Source: UBA1351 sp963677625
GTDB taxonomy: Bacteria; Bacillota; Clostridia; Lachnospirales; Vallitaleaceae
DNA: 64,000 nt
NCBI GenBank assembly: GCA_963677625.2
Contig: CAXXSW010000011.1
Location: forward strand, 186,001-250,000
Direction of reading: 5' to 3'
The notes under the pieces are model-generated. The model did no database searches, had not been told where the DNA came from, and was given only the letters and a program-made list of their open reading frames with translations. Shown here piece after piece: positions 16,614-23,755 of this stretch (positions are counted from its first letter, which is position 1; every line of letters starts with the position of its first letter). Both the position numbers and the translations under genes were made by a program.

Positions 16614-16635
16614 TTATATACCGAACGGTAAGTAA
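16614..16635 (+). promoter_or_regulatory. Second TetR operator, before the glycosidase gene
   Basis: TTATATACCG-AA-CGGTAAGTAA matches the tetR-promoter palindrome exactly in the left arm and at 8 of 10 positions in the right arm. It ends three bases before the AGGAGG of the glycosidase gene, so binding there could block read-through or initiation. Confidence 0.75.
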
Positions 16636-16647
16636 AAGGAGGACCTA

Positions 16648-17979
16648 ATGAAAAATTATCAATTCTATCATATGTATCCACTTGGAATGCTTGATAAAAT
16701 TAAGGATAAGGGTGAACGCTTGGATGTGGGTAATGGAAGACAGTTAAAAGATTTAGCTGAGTTCACACCTCATCTCCAGTCAATGAATATCAATGCAGTA
16801 TATTTAGGACCTGTATTTGAGAGTGAATATCATGGGTATGATACCATTTCATATTATGAAGTGGATCATCGACTTGGTACAAACGACCAATTAAAAGAAC
16901 TGGTCAGTGAGTGGAAAAATCAAGGTATTGACACTGTTTTTGACTGTGTTTTTAATCATGTTTCAAGAAAATTTTTCGCCTTTGAAGATGTCCTGAAAAA
17001 GGGTAAGGAATCTGCCTATAAAGATTGGTTTTACATCGACTGGACAAGGAATAATTCATATAATGATGGCTTCTCATATGATAGCTGGGCCGGGCATGAG
17101 TCTTTGGTAAAATTAAAACTTACCACTAGAGAAGTCAGAGACTATTTAATTGGTGTGGCCTCCTTCTGGTTAGACAGCTTTGATATTGCTGGCCTTCGGA
17201 TGGATGCTGCTGATGTGATGGATCGTGCTTTCCTAAGAGACTTAGTCCAGACAATGAAATCAAAAAAGAGTGATTTTATCTTTATTGGTGAAATGGTTAG
17301 GGATGGTCACAATCAATTGTTAAAAGAAACAGGGATGGATTCAACGACCAATTATGAATGTTACAAGGGTCTGTATTCCAGCCTTAATGATTCAAACTAC
17401 CACGAGATTGCGTATAGTTTCAATAGACTCATGGGGAGCAATGGATTAGTAAAAGATTATCATATGTATAATTTTGTTGATAATCACGATGTGAATAGGG
17501 TGGCTGGTCAACTTAATAAGGAGGCCCATCTTTATCCTCTTTATATTATGCTCTATACCATGAAAGGGTATCCCTCTGTATATTATCGTTCTGAAATAGG
17601 GGATAAGGGACAAAGAACAGAAAAGTCAGACCTTGAACTTAGGAAACCTTTTTATTTAAATGAGTTGGATGGAGAACAACCCCTTCTTAGAACTATACAG
17701 AAACTTTCAGTAATTCGTAAATACCATCCTGCCTTTGCTTATGGAACATATGAAGAGCTTCATGTTGACCATACCCTAATTGGTTATGTAAGACAATTTG
17801 AAGGTAGATCTTTTCTTGTATTCATCAACAGTGACGACAAGGAAAGTATCCTAGATAAGAATTTGATTAATTATTGGAAAGGTAAATATAATTGTGATGG
17901 ATATGATTTACTTAATGATAGCCATATCGGTCAAGGACATTTGAAGGTATATCCTAATTGGGCAAGAATTATTTGTTAA
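16648..17979 (+). CDS. GH13 alpha-amylase-family glycosidase
   Basis: 443 residues, cytoplasmic (no signal peptide). The GH13 catalytic set is present: nucleophile D186 in AGLRMDAADV, acid/base E215 in FIGEMV, transition-state Asp D278 in NFVDNHD, and H104 in DCVFNHVS. It acts on an alpha-glucan or oligosaccharide; specificity cannot be fixed. The family YYGDEIG loop reads YYRSEIG here. The pairing with a TetR regulator rather than a LacI-type sugar regulator is unusual. AAAAGGAGG gives a good ribosome site. Confidence 0.9.
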   Translation: MKNYQFYHMYPLGMLDKIKDKGERLDVGNGRQLKDLAEFTPHLQSMNINAVYLGPVFESEYHGYDTISYYEVDHRLGTNDQLKELVSEWKNQGIDTVFDCVFNHVSRKFFAFEDVLKKGKESAYKDWFYIDWTRNNSYNDGFSYDSWAGHESLVKLKLTTREVRDYLIGVASFWLDSFDIAGLRMDAADVMDRAFLRDLVQTMKSKKSDFIFIGEMVRDGHNQLLKETGMDSTTNYECYKGLYSSLNDSNYHEIAYSFNRLMGSNGLVKDYHMYNFVDNHDVNRVAGQLNKEAHLYPLYIMLYTMKGYPSVYYRSEIGDKGQRTEKSDLELRKPFYLNELDGEQPLLRTIQKLSVIRKYHPAFAYGTYEELHVDHTLIGYVRQFEGRSFLVFINSDDKESILDKNLINYWKGKYNCDGYDLLNDSHIGQGHLKVYPNWARIIC

Positions 17980-18015
17980 AAGATTTCTTGCAAATTACTT
18001 AAACTTGCTTCGATG

Positions 18016-18044
18016 GATTGTAAAAAAACCTGTCATAGGCTATA
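18016..18044 (+). promoter_or_regulatory. Promoter for the DUF4190-like/VanZ/DUF6142-like gene group
   Basis: TTGTAA (about 18016-18021) and TATAAT (18039-18044) are 17 bases apart. The -10 abuts the ATG at 18045, so that ATG cannot be the start of the transcript's first gene. Confidence 0.55.
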
Positions 18045-18119
18045 ATGAATGGCGAGGAAGAAAGCCTATTTTGGCAAGTTAGGAAAGGAAAGCATCTTTG
18101 GTGCCATACAGTACAAATC

Positions 18120-18359
18120 ATGAGAATTGATAATGATCTAAGTATATTTTCTATAGTGTCTGTTATTGTAGGAACTATCAGCATGCTTATGTGGTTAATA
18201 CCGATTATTGGTGTCTTTAGTGCACTTTTTACAATATATTCAGGAGCAAAAGGTTATGATTCCAATCAGGAAGGATTGTCTAAACTTGGCATCTATCTGG
18301 GAATTGTGTCCTTGGTTCTAACCATGCTAAGGAGTGGATTGATTAATGGTTTCATCTAA
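18120..18359 (+). CDS. Small two-span membrane protein (DUF4190-like)
   Basis: 80 residues from ATG 18120 (MRIDNDLSIFSIVSVIVGT...). Two or three hydrophobic spans and a G-x-x-S core are of the DUF4190 type; the glycine-rich segment is near YSGAKGYDSNQEG. I reject the longer frame from 18045 because its ATG abuts the -10 hexamer. The ribosome site before 18120 is weak, so the start is uncertain. It overlaps the next gene by 14 bases. Confidence 0.65.
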   Translation: MRIDNDLSIFSIVSVIVGTISMLMWLIPIIGVFSALFTIYSGAKGYDSNQEGLSKLGIYLGIVSLVLTMLRSGLINGFI

Positions 18360-18786
18360 GAAATATAAGGCCATTAAATTTTTCCTTCTTATCCTCTATT
18401 TATTCATATTATTTTATTTGGTTTTATTTTCAGTTGAGTTTGGAAGAGTTCACGTTGCAAGAGGGTATAATTTGACACCCTTTGCAACTATTAACCGTTA
18501 TATAAAATACAGACAATACTTTACAGAAATAAATTATATGACTAATATTTATGGGAATATAATTGCCTTCGCACCTTTAGGATATTTTATCTATACTTTT
18601 GAGAAGAAGAGAAATCTGATTCATGGACTTATAATTCCATTTGCATTAAGCCTCGGAATTGAACTTTTACAGTATATACTCAGCGTTGGCAGCTTTGATG
18701 TAGATGATATTATATTGAATACATCAGGAGGCTTTTTGGTTTATTTAATATTATTCATACTATACAAACTAAAGCTGGTTAAATAG
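18346..18786 (+). CDS. VanZ-family membrane protein
   Basis: 146 residues with four membrane spans and the family pattern NLTPFATINR ... NIYGNIIAFAPLGYF ... SLGIELLQYIL ... FDVDDIILNTSGGFLVY. The family includes VanZ of teicoplanin resistance but most members have no demonstrated function. It is internal to a run of three small membrane-protein genes, overlapping the first by 14 bases. Confidence 0.88.
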   Translation: MVSSKKYKAIKFFLLILYLFILFYLVLFSVEFGRVHVARGYNLTPFATINRYIKYRQYFTEINYMTNIYGNIIAFAPLGYFIYTFEKKRNLIHGLIIPFALSLGIELLQYILSVGSFDVDDIILNTSGGFLVYLILFILYKLKLVK

Positions 18787-18794
18787 GTGATTGA

Positions 18795-19112
18795 ATGAAA
18801 CAAGATGCTATTTTAAAACTTAATCAAAAACCCCATTCACCATACGGACTAGCTAGTTTTGCTATTGGTGCTTTAGCCTTTGTTTTAGCTGGTTTAGCCT
18901 TGTATCTTAGTACTTCTGAAAACAATCCTAAGCTTCTTGTAGGTTTGCTAGGCCTTGTCAGCGCTATGTTGGCAATAGGTGGTTTTGGTACAGGTATCAT
19001 TGGAGAGACTGACAAGGAAATGGAACGACTTTATGCACATCTTGGAGTTGGATTGAATAGTCTCATGTTGATTTTTCATAGTTTTGTACTTTGGTTTGGC
19101 TTTTTAACTTAA
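18795..19112 (+). CDS. Small membrane protein (DUF6142-like)
   Basis: 105 residues with three membrane segments after the cytoplasmic opening (KLNQKPHSPYGLASFAIGALAF). The pattern S-x-x-G-x-x-SFxxGxxS/A near the start is that of small DUF6142-type proteins of Clostridia. It begins 8 bases after the VanZ gene. Function unknown. It is followed by a strong terminator. Confidence 0.75.
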   Translation: MKQDAILKLNQKPHSPYGLASFAIGALAFVLAGLALYLSTSENNPKLLVGLLGLVSAMLAIGGFGTGIIGETDKEMERLYAHLGVGLNSLMLIFHSFVLWFGFLT

Positions 19113-19163
19113 GTCAAAAACTTAATGTGTGATCCTTTGACAGCTTTTATATAGACCGTACAT

Positions 19164-19186
19164 GCTGCCTATTTGGCAGCTTTTTT
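19164..19186 (+). terminator. Terminator after the small membrane protein genes
   Basis: GCTGCC, five-base loop TATTT, GGCAGC and six T. The repeat unit at 19192 starts six bases later. Confidence 0.9.
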
Positions 19187-19191
19187 GTTTA

Positions 19192-19282
19192 CTAGGAAAG
19201 TCCTCCATAGGACTTTCCGTCGGCAATTGGAACAATTTGCCTTCGGCAAAACCGAGGATGTAAAACATCCTCTTTGTTCTTC
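19192..19282 (+). repeat. Dispersed structured repeat, variant C (fused upstream of family A copy 2)
   Basis: Begins AGGAAAGTCC/GGACTTTCC (tight hairpin), then a CGGCAATTG/CAATTTGCC hairpin, then GAGGATGTAAAACATCCTC, and ends TTTGTTCTTCTATAGG. It shares the family A end but has a different middle. Its right end joins family A copy 2 directly, so the two form a tandem pair. Confidence 0.75.
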
Positions 19283-19403
19283 TATAGGAAAGTCCTCTAT
19301 TTAAATTTTATGAGTAGAAACATCTCATAAAATGTTAAGGAAACTTTCCTGGCGCAACAATCGCAAAGCGAACGAGGCGGAGCCTCTTTGTTCTTCTATA
19401 AGG
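19283..19403 (+). repeat. Dispersed structured repeat, family A, copy 2
   Basis: Same order of parts as the copy at 10845: AGGAAAGTCCTCTAT, inner hairpin ATTTTATGAG/CTCATAAAAT, GTTAAGGAAACTTTCCT, GCGCAACAATCGCAAAGCG, GAGGC/GCCTC, TTTGTTCTTCTATAAG. Its end abuts the ribosome site (GGGAGG) of the MocR-type gene, so the repeat is part of that mRNA leader. Confidence 0.85.
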
Positions 19404-19411
19404 GAGGAAAT

Positions 19412-20848
19412 ATGGAAAAGATTTTTTTTTTAGAGCAGACTAATAAGCCTTTGTACATTAAGTTATATGATGCCATCGTATCTGAAATAAAAGCAGGAAT
19501 ACTAGTAAGTGATATGAGAATGCCGTCAGTACGTCAACTATCAAAATCCATGAATATCTCAAGAAATACGGTGGAATCTTCTTATGCTCAATTAATAGCA
19601 GAAGGCTATTTATATGCCATACCTAAAAAAGGTAATTATGTTACAGGTATTGAAGATAAACATTTATCCAGTGTAGGATTGGCAGAAGGCAATAACGCTT
19701 CTATGCTCCAAAAGGAAAATAACCTTAAAGTAAGTGTTTCCAAACCTATAAGATATGATTTTGTCAGCGAATATGTTGAACATGAAAAGTTCAATATGTC
19801 TTTGTGGAAAAAAAGCATACAATTAGCCATAAACAAATATGAAAAGGATCTGTACCACTATGCTGATCCATTTGGTGAAGAACCGTTGAAAGCTGCTATT
19901 TGTGATTTTTTTTCTAGAACTAGGGGGATTGTAGCGGAACCAGACCAGATTATTATTGGTTCAGGGTCAAGCATTCTTCTTAGTACATTGGCCTCTTATC
20001 TTAAAGAAAAGAATTATGGAAGTTTCTATATAGATGAACCAGGCTTTAAAGAGGCTAGGGCTGTTTTTAGTGAAACCGGATATAAGATAGAAGGATTGCC
20101 AACAAAGCATATGCTCCTTGATACGGAATTGTTAAAAGAAAAGAAAACAGGCATATTACTTGCTTCTCCTAGTTATCAGTTTCCGTATGGTGAAATTCTA
20201 CCAGTTGGAAAGCGATTGGACGTTCTGAATTGGGCAAAAGAAACGGATTCTTATATTATAGAGGATGACTATAACAATGAACTACGCTATGAAGGCAAGC
20301 CGGTACCTTCCTTACAAGGGTTAACTCATGATGATAAGGTAATCTACCTTGGAGCCTTTTCAACCATGCTTATACCATCTATTAGAATAAGTTTTCTTGT
20401 TTTACCTAAGGCCTTAGTATGTGGCTACAAAACTGGTTATTCCCATAAAGTTCAGACAGCATCAAAACTTGAGCAGTTAGCCTTGGCAGAAATGATATCA
20501 AGTGGTCTTATGGCAAAACATATGCGAAAAATAAAATCCGGATATCGTTATAAAAATCAACTTCTTAGGGATTTATTTGAAAAACACTTGAGACAGATAG
20601 CAAGTTGGCATATTCCAAAAGCAGGAGTATCATGTGTTATTCATTTGAAGAAACCTATAGATATGGTGACCTTTGAAAGATTAAGTTGTGAACGAAATGT
20701 TAACATCTGTGGTATTTCTGCTTTTATGGGAAAAAAAGCAAAAATACCCCTTGAAAAAAATCTTGTTTTGAATTATCGTGGTATTAAAGAGCAGGACTTG
20801 GAATCGGGAATAATAGAATTAAAGGAGCTCATATGCCGGTTGTATTAG
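19412..20848 (+). CDS. MocR/GntR-type regulator with aminotransferase domain lacking the PLP lysine
   Basis: 478 residues. N-terminal GntR winged helix at residues 10-75 (MPSVRQLSKSMNISRNTVESSYAQL), then a class I aminotransferase fold. The PLP ring-binding Asp (EDDYNNE, D285/D286) and Tyr287 are present, but the expected Schiff-base Lys in the FSK motif is Thr: the sequence is GAFSTMLIPS with S317-T318. Without it normal PLP linkage is not possible. The start at 19412 has AGGGAGG before it. Not next to pdxST. The 3' end overlaps the next gene by 16 bases. Confidence 0.88.
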   Translation: MEKIFFLEQTNKPLYIKLYDAIVSEIKAGILVSDMRMPSVRQLSKSMNISRNTVESSYAQLIAEGYLYAIPKKGNYVTGIEDKHLSSVGLAEGNNASMLQKENNLKVSVSKPIRYDFVSEYVEHEKFNMSLWKKSIQLAINKYEKDLYHYADPFGEEPLKAAICDFFSRTRGIVAEPDQIIIGSGSSILLSTLASYLKEKNYGSFYIDEPGFKEARAVFSETGYKIEGLPTKHMLLDTELLKEKKTGILLASPSYQFPYGEILPVGKRLDVLNWAKETDSYIIEDDYNNELRYEGKPVPSLQGLTHDDKVIYLGAFSTMLIPSIRISFLVLPKALVCGYKTGYSHKVQTASKLEQLALAEMISSGLMAKHMRKIKSGYRYKNQLLRDLFEKHLRQIASWHIPKAGVSCVIHLKKPIDMVTFERLSCERNVNICGISAFMGKKAKIPLEKNLVLNYRGIKEQDLESGIIELKELICRLY

Positions 20849-21255
20849 AGATGTTCCTTTCCCTTAAGGTTTTACTGATTTTAGCGTTTATTTATGTGGT
20901 TTCTACCTTCATTGTAGTTTATGGATTTAAATGGCGAAAAATCTACCGACGTTTTGATGTTAAACTCCGCGCCTCCATTATGCTAGGTACTTTTATTTTT
21001 TTAAGCCAAAGCATTGGACTTATGGCCCAGAGTATAATGTATCTATTTATTAAAATTAATCAGGTAGAGATGACTGTTGGAATTATTGTTTTGATGGTTG
21101 TTGTCGCAATGGTAGCATGCGATATTATATATGTTTTTATCAGTAATTATTTATGGGATCGGTTAGTTATTGAAAGTCAAGATGCACTCAAAATATCCAT
21201 TACGAGCCTAGTGTTGGTGACACCATGGTATTTTTTACTGGAACTGTTTTATTAG
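20833..21255 (+). CDS. Hypothetical membrane protein
   Basis: 140 residues with four predicted membrane spans (SLKVLLILAFIYVV; ASIMLGTFIFLSQSIG; MTVGIIVLMVVVAMVA; ITSLVLVTPWYFLL). No family recognised. AAAGGAG inside the end of the MocR gene drives its start, so it is translationally coupled to it and may be connected with what that regulator senses. Confidence 0.8.
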   Translation: MPVVLEMFLSLKVLLILAFIYVVSTFIVVYGFKWRKIYRRFDVKLRASIMLGTFIFLSQSIGLMAQSIMYLFIKINQVEMTVGIIVLMVVVAMVACDIIYVFISNYLWDRLVIESQDALKISITSLVLVTPWYFLLELFY

Positions 21256-21290
21256 AAAAAATATTCCATTAGCAGCTTAGGAGTGAGTTT

Positions 21291-21761
21291 ATGAATAAGA
21301 AAGCCTTATTAATTAATGATTCAAGATTTGAGAGTATGATCATGAAAGACATGCTTCAAAAGTTGTCCTTTACTGTTGAGATTGCTGATGAATTTGAGGC
21401 CTTGTACGCTATTGAAAGGTATGAACCAGATCTTGTAATTGTCAATTATATTATGCAGCAGACTAGGGGAGACAAGCTAATCCAGCTGATGAAGGTTGGT
21501 ATGCCACATATAAAATGCATTCTGTCATCTAACAGTGATATTAAGATAACCGATTTCCCAGGAGACCATATAGATGGCATTTTACACACACCGGTATCAC
21601 AGTTTTTACTTGAAAGTGTTCTTAACAGAATCGGTATCTTTGAAGAAGTTAAAGAAGAAGGATTATTTTGTAAAAATTGTAAAAGGGATTTATCTTCTTT
21701 TGACAGTATAGAGTTTTGTCCTTTCTGCGGAAGTCCGGTACATTCTGAAAATAAGCTATAA
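21291..21761 (+). CDS. Pseudo-receiver domain fused to a zinc ribbon
   Basis: 156 residues. Residues 1-105 fit the CheY fold, but the phospho-acceptor position is Asn (N52 in LVIVNYIM), and the conserved Lys before Pro is Thr (T90 in LHTPVS). The acidic pair is N9-D10 and a Ser remains at 79-80. C117-x2-C120 and C133-x2-C136 (FCPFCG) make a zinc ribbon. It is therefore likely phosphorylation-independent, perhaps binding nucleic acid or a partner. TTAGGAGTGAG is its ribosome site. It follows the membrane protein by 35 bases. Confidence 0.85.
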   Translation: MNKKALLINDSRFESMIMKDMLQKLSFTVEIADEFEALYAIERYEPDLVIVNYIMQQTRGDKLIQLMKVGMPHIKCILSSNSDIKITDFPGDHIDGILHTPVSQFLLESVLNRIGIFEEVKEEGLFCKNCKRDLSSFDSIEFCPFCGSPVHSENKL

Positions 21762-21836
21762 ATGTTTACTGATTTTATCTATGGATAAATCTGAACTTAC
21801 TTGGGAGTTTGATTTTCTTGATTTATATATTTTATC

Positions 21837-21865
21837 TTGACATAAGATTTTAAGATTGTTATAAT
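21837..21865 (+). promoter_or_regulatory. Promoter of the Trp T-box and trpB
   Basis: Consensus TTGACA (21837-21842) and TATAAT (21860-21865) with a 17-base spacer. Confidence 0.85.
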
Positions 21866-21871
21866 TTTTGG

Positions 21872-22136
21872 TAACACAGGTAAATCTATTGACTGAGAAG
21901 AGTAGAACAGAATATTTGAATTCAGCGAGTTAGGGTTGGTGGAAGCCTAATATTGAAATACTGTTTGAATGGTCTCACGAGGATATTAGATGAATTAAGT
22001 AGTCTAATACGTTATTCCTACGTTATAAGGATAGGGTATGTTTGTATCTGAAAAAGTATAAGGTCATTATTAGTGACTTTTAGAAATTGGGTGGCACCAC
22101 GAAGCTTTCGTCCCTTTAGGATGATAGGCTTTTTTT
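21872..22136 (+). promoter_or_regulatory. T-box leader reading Trp (specifier TGG)
   Basis: tRNA-sensing leader that terminates or allows transcription by binding uncharged tRNA-Trp. It has the Stem I distal block (GCGAGTTAGGGTTGGTGG, 21924-21942), a specifier position GAA-TGG (TGG at 21970-21972) followed ten bases later by GAGG, the T-box core GGGTGGCACC (22089-22098) and a terminator hairpin with a run of seven T. The specifier alignment agrees with the two other T-boxes here. Read from sequence; exact secondary structure not computed. Confidence 0.9.
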
Positions 22137-22248
22137 ATTGCATATATATTTTTTTATGTGCTCGGTCCCATGATACCCTTTGTGTAATGATACCATGTGT
22201 TAGATTCGGTTCTGATACATAAACTTACATGAAATTGGAGGTATAAAA

Positions 22249-23448
22249 ATGAAACATGAATTTGGTAATTTTGGTGGGCAGTATGTTCCTGAACCTGTAA
22301 TTAAGGCTCTTGAGGAGGTGGAAAAAGCATTTGACCAGGCTTTATCAGATCCGTCTTTTAAGGAGGAATACTTGTACTACCTTAATGAATATGTTGGAAG
22401 ACCCAGTCCCTTATATTTTGCTGAAAACCTAACTAAGCGTCTAGGTGGTGCCAAAATCTATTTAAAGAGAGAAGATTTGAATCATACAGGAGCTCATAAA
22501 ATCAACAACACCATTGGTCAAATTTTATTGGCCAAACGTATGGGAAAGAAGAAAATCATAGCCGAAACCGGTGCGGGCCAACACGGTGTGGCAACGGCAA
22601 CTGCTGCAGCTATGTTTGATATGGAATGTGAAGTGTTTATGGGAGAGGAAGATACGGAACGTCAACGTCTGAATGTTTTTAGAATGGAGCTCTTAGGGGC
22701 AAAAGTAACACCGGTTACCAGAGGAACTAAAACTCTTAGTGACGCTGTTGATGAAGCTATAGAAAAATGGGTGGAACGAATTGATGACACCTTTTACTTG
22801 CTTGGATCTGTTGTCGGTCCTCATCCTTATCCGACCATGGTTAGAGAATTTCAAAAAATTATCGGTGAAGAGGCCATTAAGCAAATCCAGGAAAAAGAGA
22901 AACGTTTACCGGATTATTGCATTGCTTGTGTCGGTGGAGGAAGCAATGCATTAGGACTTTTTAATGCCTTTGTACCTTATAAGGAAGTCAAACTCATTGG
23001 TATAGAGGGAGCTGGAAAAGGGGTAGATACTGACCTCCATGCAGCAACTATGACACTTGGTAAACCAGGTGTTCTCCATGGTATGAGTACAATCTACATT
23101 CAAGATGATGATGGAAAGGTGAAGCCTGTATATTCCATATCAGCAGGTCTGGATTATCCAGGGGTCGGGCCAGAGCATGCTTTCTTCAAGGAAAGCGGCC
23201 GGGTAACATATGAGGCTATTACCGATGATGAAGCCGTTAAGGCATTTCTTTACCTGTCACAAACGGAGGGGATAATACCAGCTATTGAGAGCTCACATGC
23301 CATTGCTTATGCTATGAAATTTATTCCTACTTTAAACAAAGACGAAATTGTTATTATCAACGTTTCAGGTAGAGGAGATAAAGATGTAGAGGCTATAGAA
23401 AAATATCTTCATAGTTCTTCGATTGATATCTTACAGAAGGAGCTTTAA
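22249..23448 (+). CDS. trpB: Tryptophan synthase beta subunit (stand-alone)
   Basis: 399 residues. PLP lysine K84 (HTGAHKINN), phosphate-binding GGGSNA near 228 and catalytic E in ETGAGQHG are intact. This is TrpB1-type, which normally works with TrpA, but trpA and the other trp genes are not adjacent. A Trp T-box precedes it, and the gene is followed by its own terminator, so it is a single-gene unit. Stand-alone function, such as making Trp from salvaged indole and serine, fits the context and is inference. GGAGGTATAAAA is the ribosome site. Confidence 0.95.
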   Translation: MKHEFGNFGGQYVPEPVIKALEEVEKAFDQALSDPSFKEEYLYYLNEYVGRPSPLYFAENLTKRLGGAKIYLKREDLNHTGAHKINNTIGQILLAKRMGKKKIIAETGAGQHGVATATAAAMFDMECEVFMGEEDTERQRLNVFRMELLGAKVTPVTRGTKTLSDAVDEAIEKWVERIDDTFYLLGSVVGPHPYPTMVREFQKIIGEEAIKQIQEKEKRLPDYCIACVGGGSNALGLFNAFVPYKEVKLIGIEGAGKGVDTDLHAATMTLGKPGVLHGMSTIYIQDDDGKVKPVYSISAGLDYPGVGPEHAFFKESGRVTYEAITDDEAVKAFLYLSQTEGIIPAIESSHAIAYAMKFIPTLNKDEIVIINVSGRGDKDVEAIEKYLHSSSIDILQKEL

Positions 23449-23500
23449 TTTTATCTGGACTTGATATATTTTAATGAAAAATTTATATCTTTCGTGTATA

Positions 23501-23534
23501 ATAGAAGGAACGGTGTAGTTCCTTCTATCTTTTT
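23501..23534 (+). terminator. Terminator after trpB
   Basis: ATAGAAGGAAC and GTTCCTTCTAT form an 11-bp stem with a six-base loop and a T run. Family B repeat copy 1 begins about four bases after the T run. Confidence 0.9.
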
Positions 23535-23538
23535 GTGT

Positions 23539-23656
23539 TATAGGAAATTCCTCGAATTAAGAATCATGATATGAAAATCTTCATGATTTGTCAGAGAAAT
23601 TTTTCTTTCACAAATGAAATATGAGTATAGCTCATAGCGTGGCAAAGCCATTTTTC
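23539..23656 (+). repeat. Dispersed structured repeat, family B, copy 1
   Basis: Parts in order: AGGAAATTCCTCGAATTAAG, inner hairpin AATCATGA/TCATGATT (11-base loop), GTCAGAGAAATTTTTCT, CACAAATGAAATATGAG, and GTGGCAAAGCCA with a following AT-rich TTTTTCC. Compared with 60144-60250 it has paired changes in the inner hairpin. Confidence 0.8.
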
Positions 23657-23755
23657 CTCCTGGAAAAATTCATCTAAAGGGTAGACGGTATAATTCGTTC
23701 CCAAGCAGCGATGCTTTAACATATAGTGATATTAGACAATAGTGAGGTGACTATT

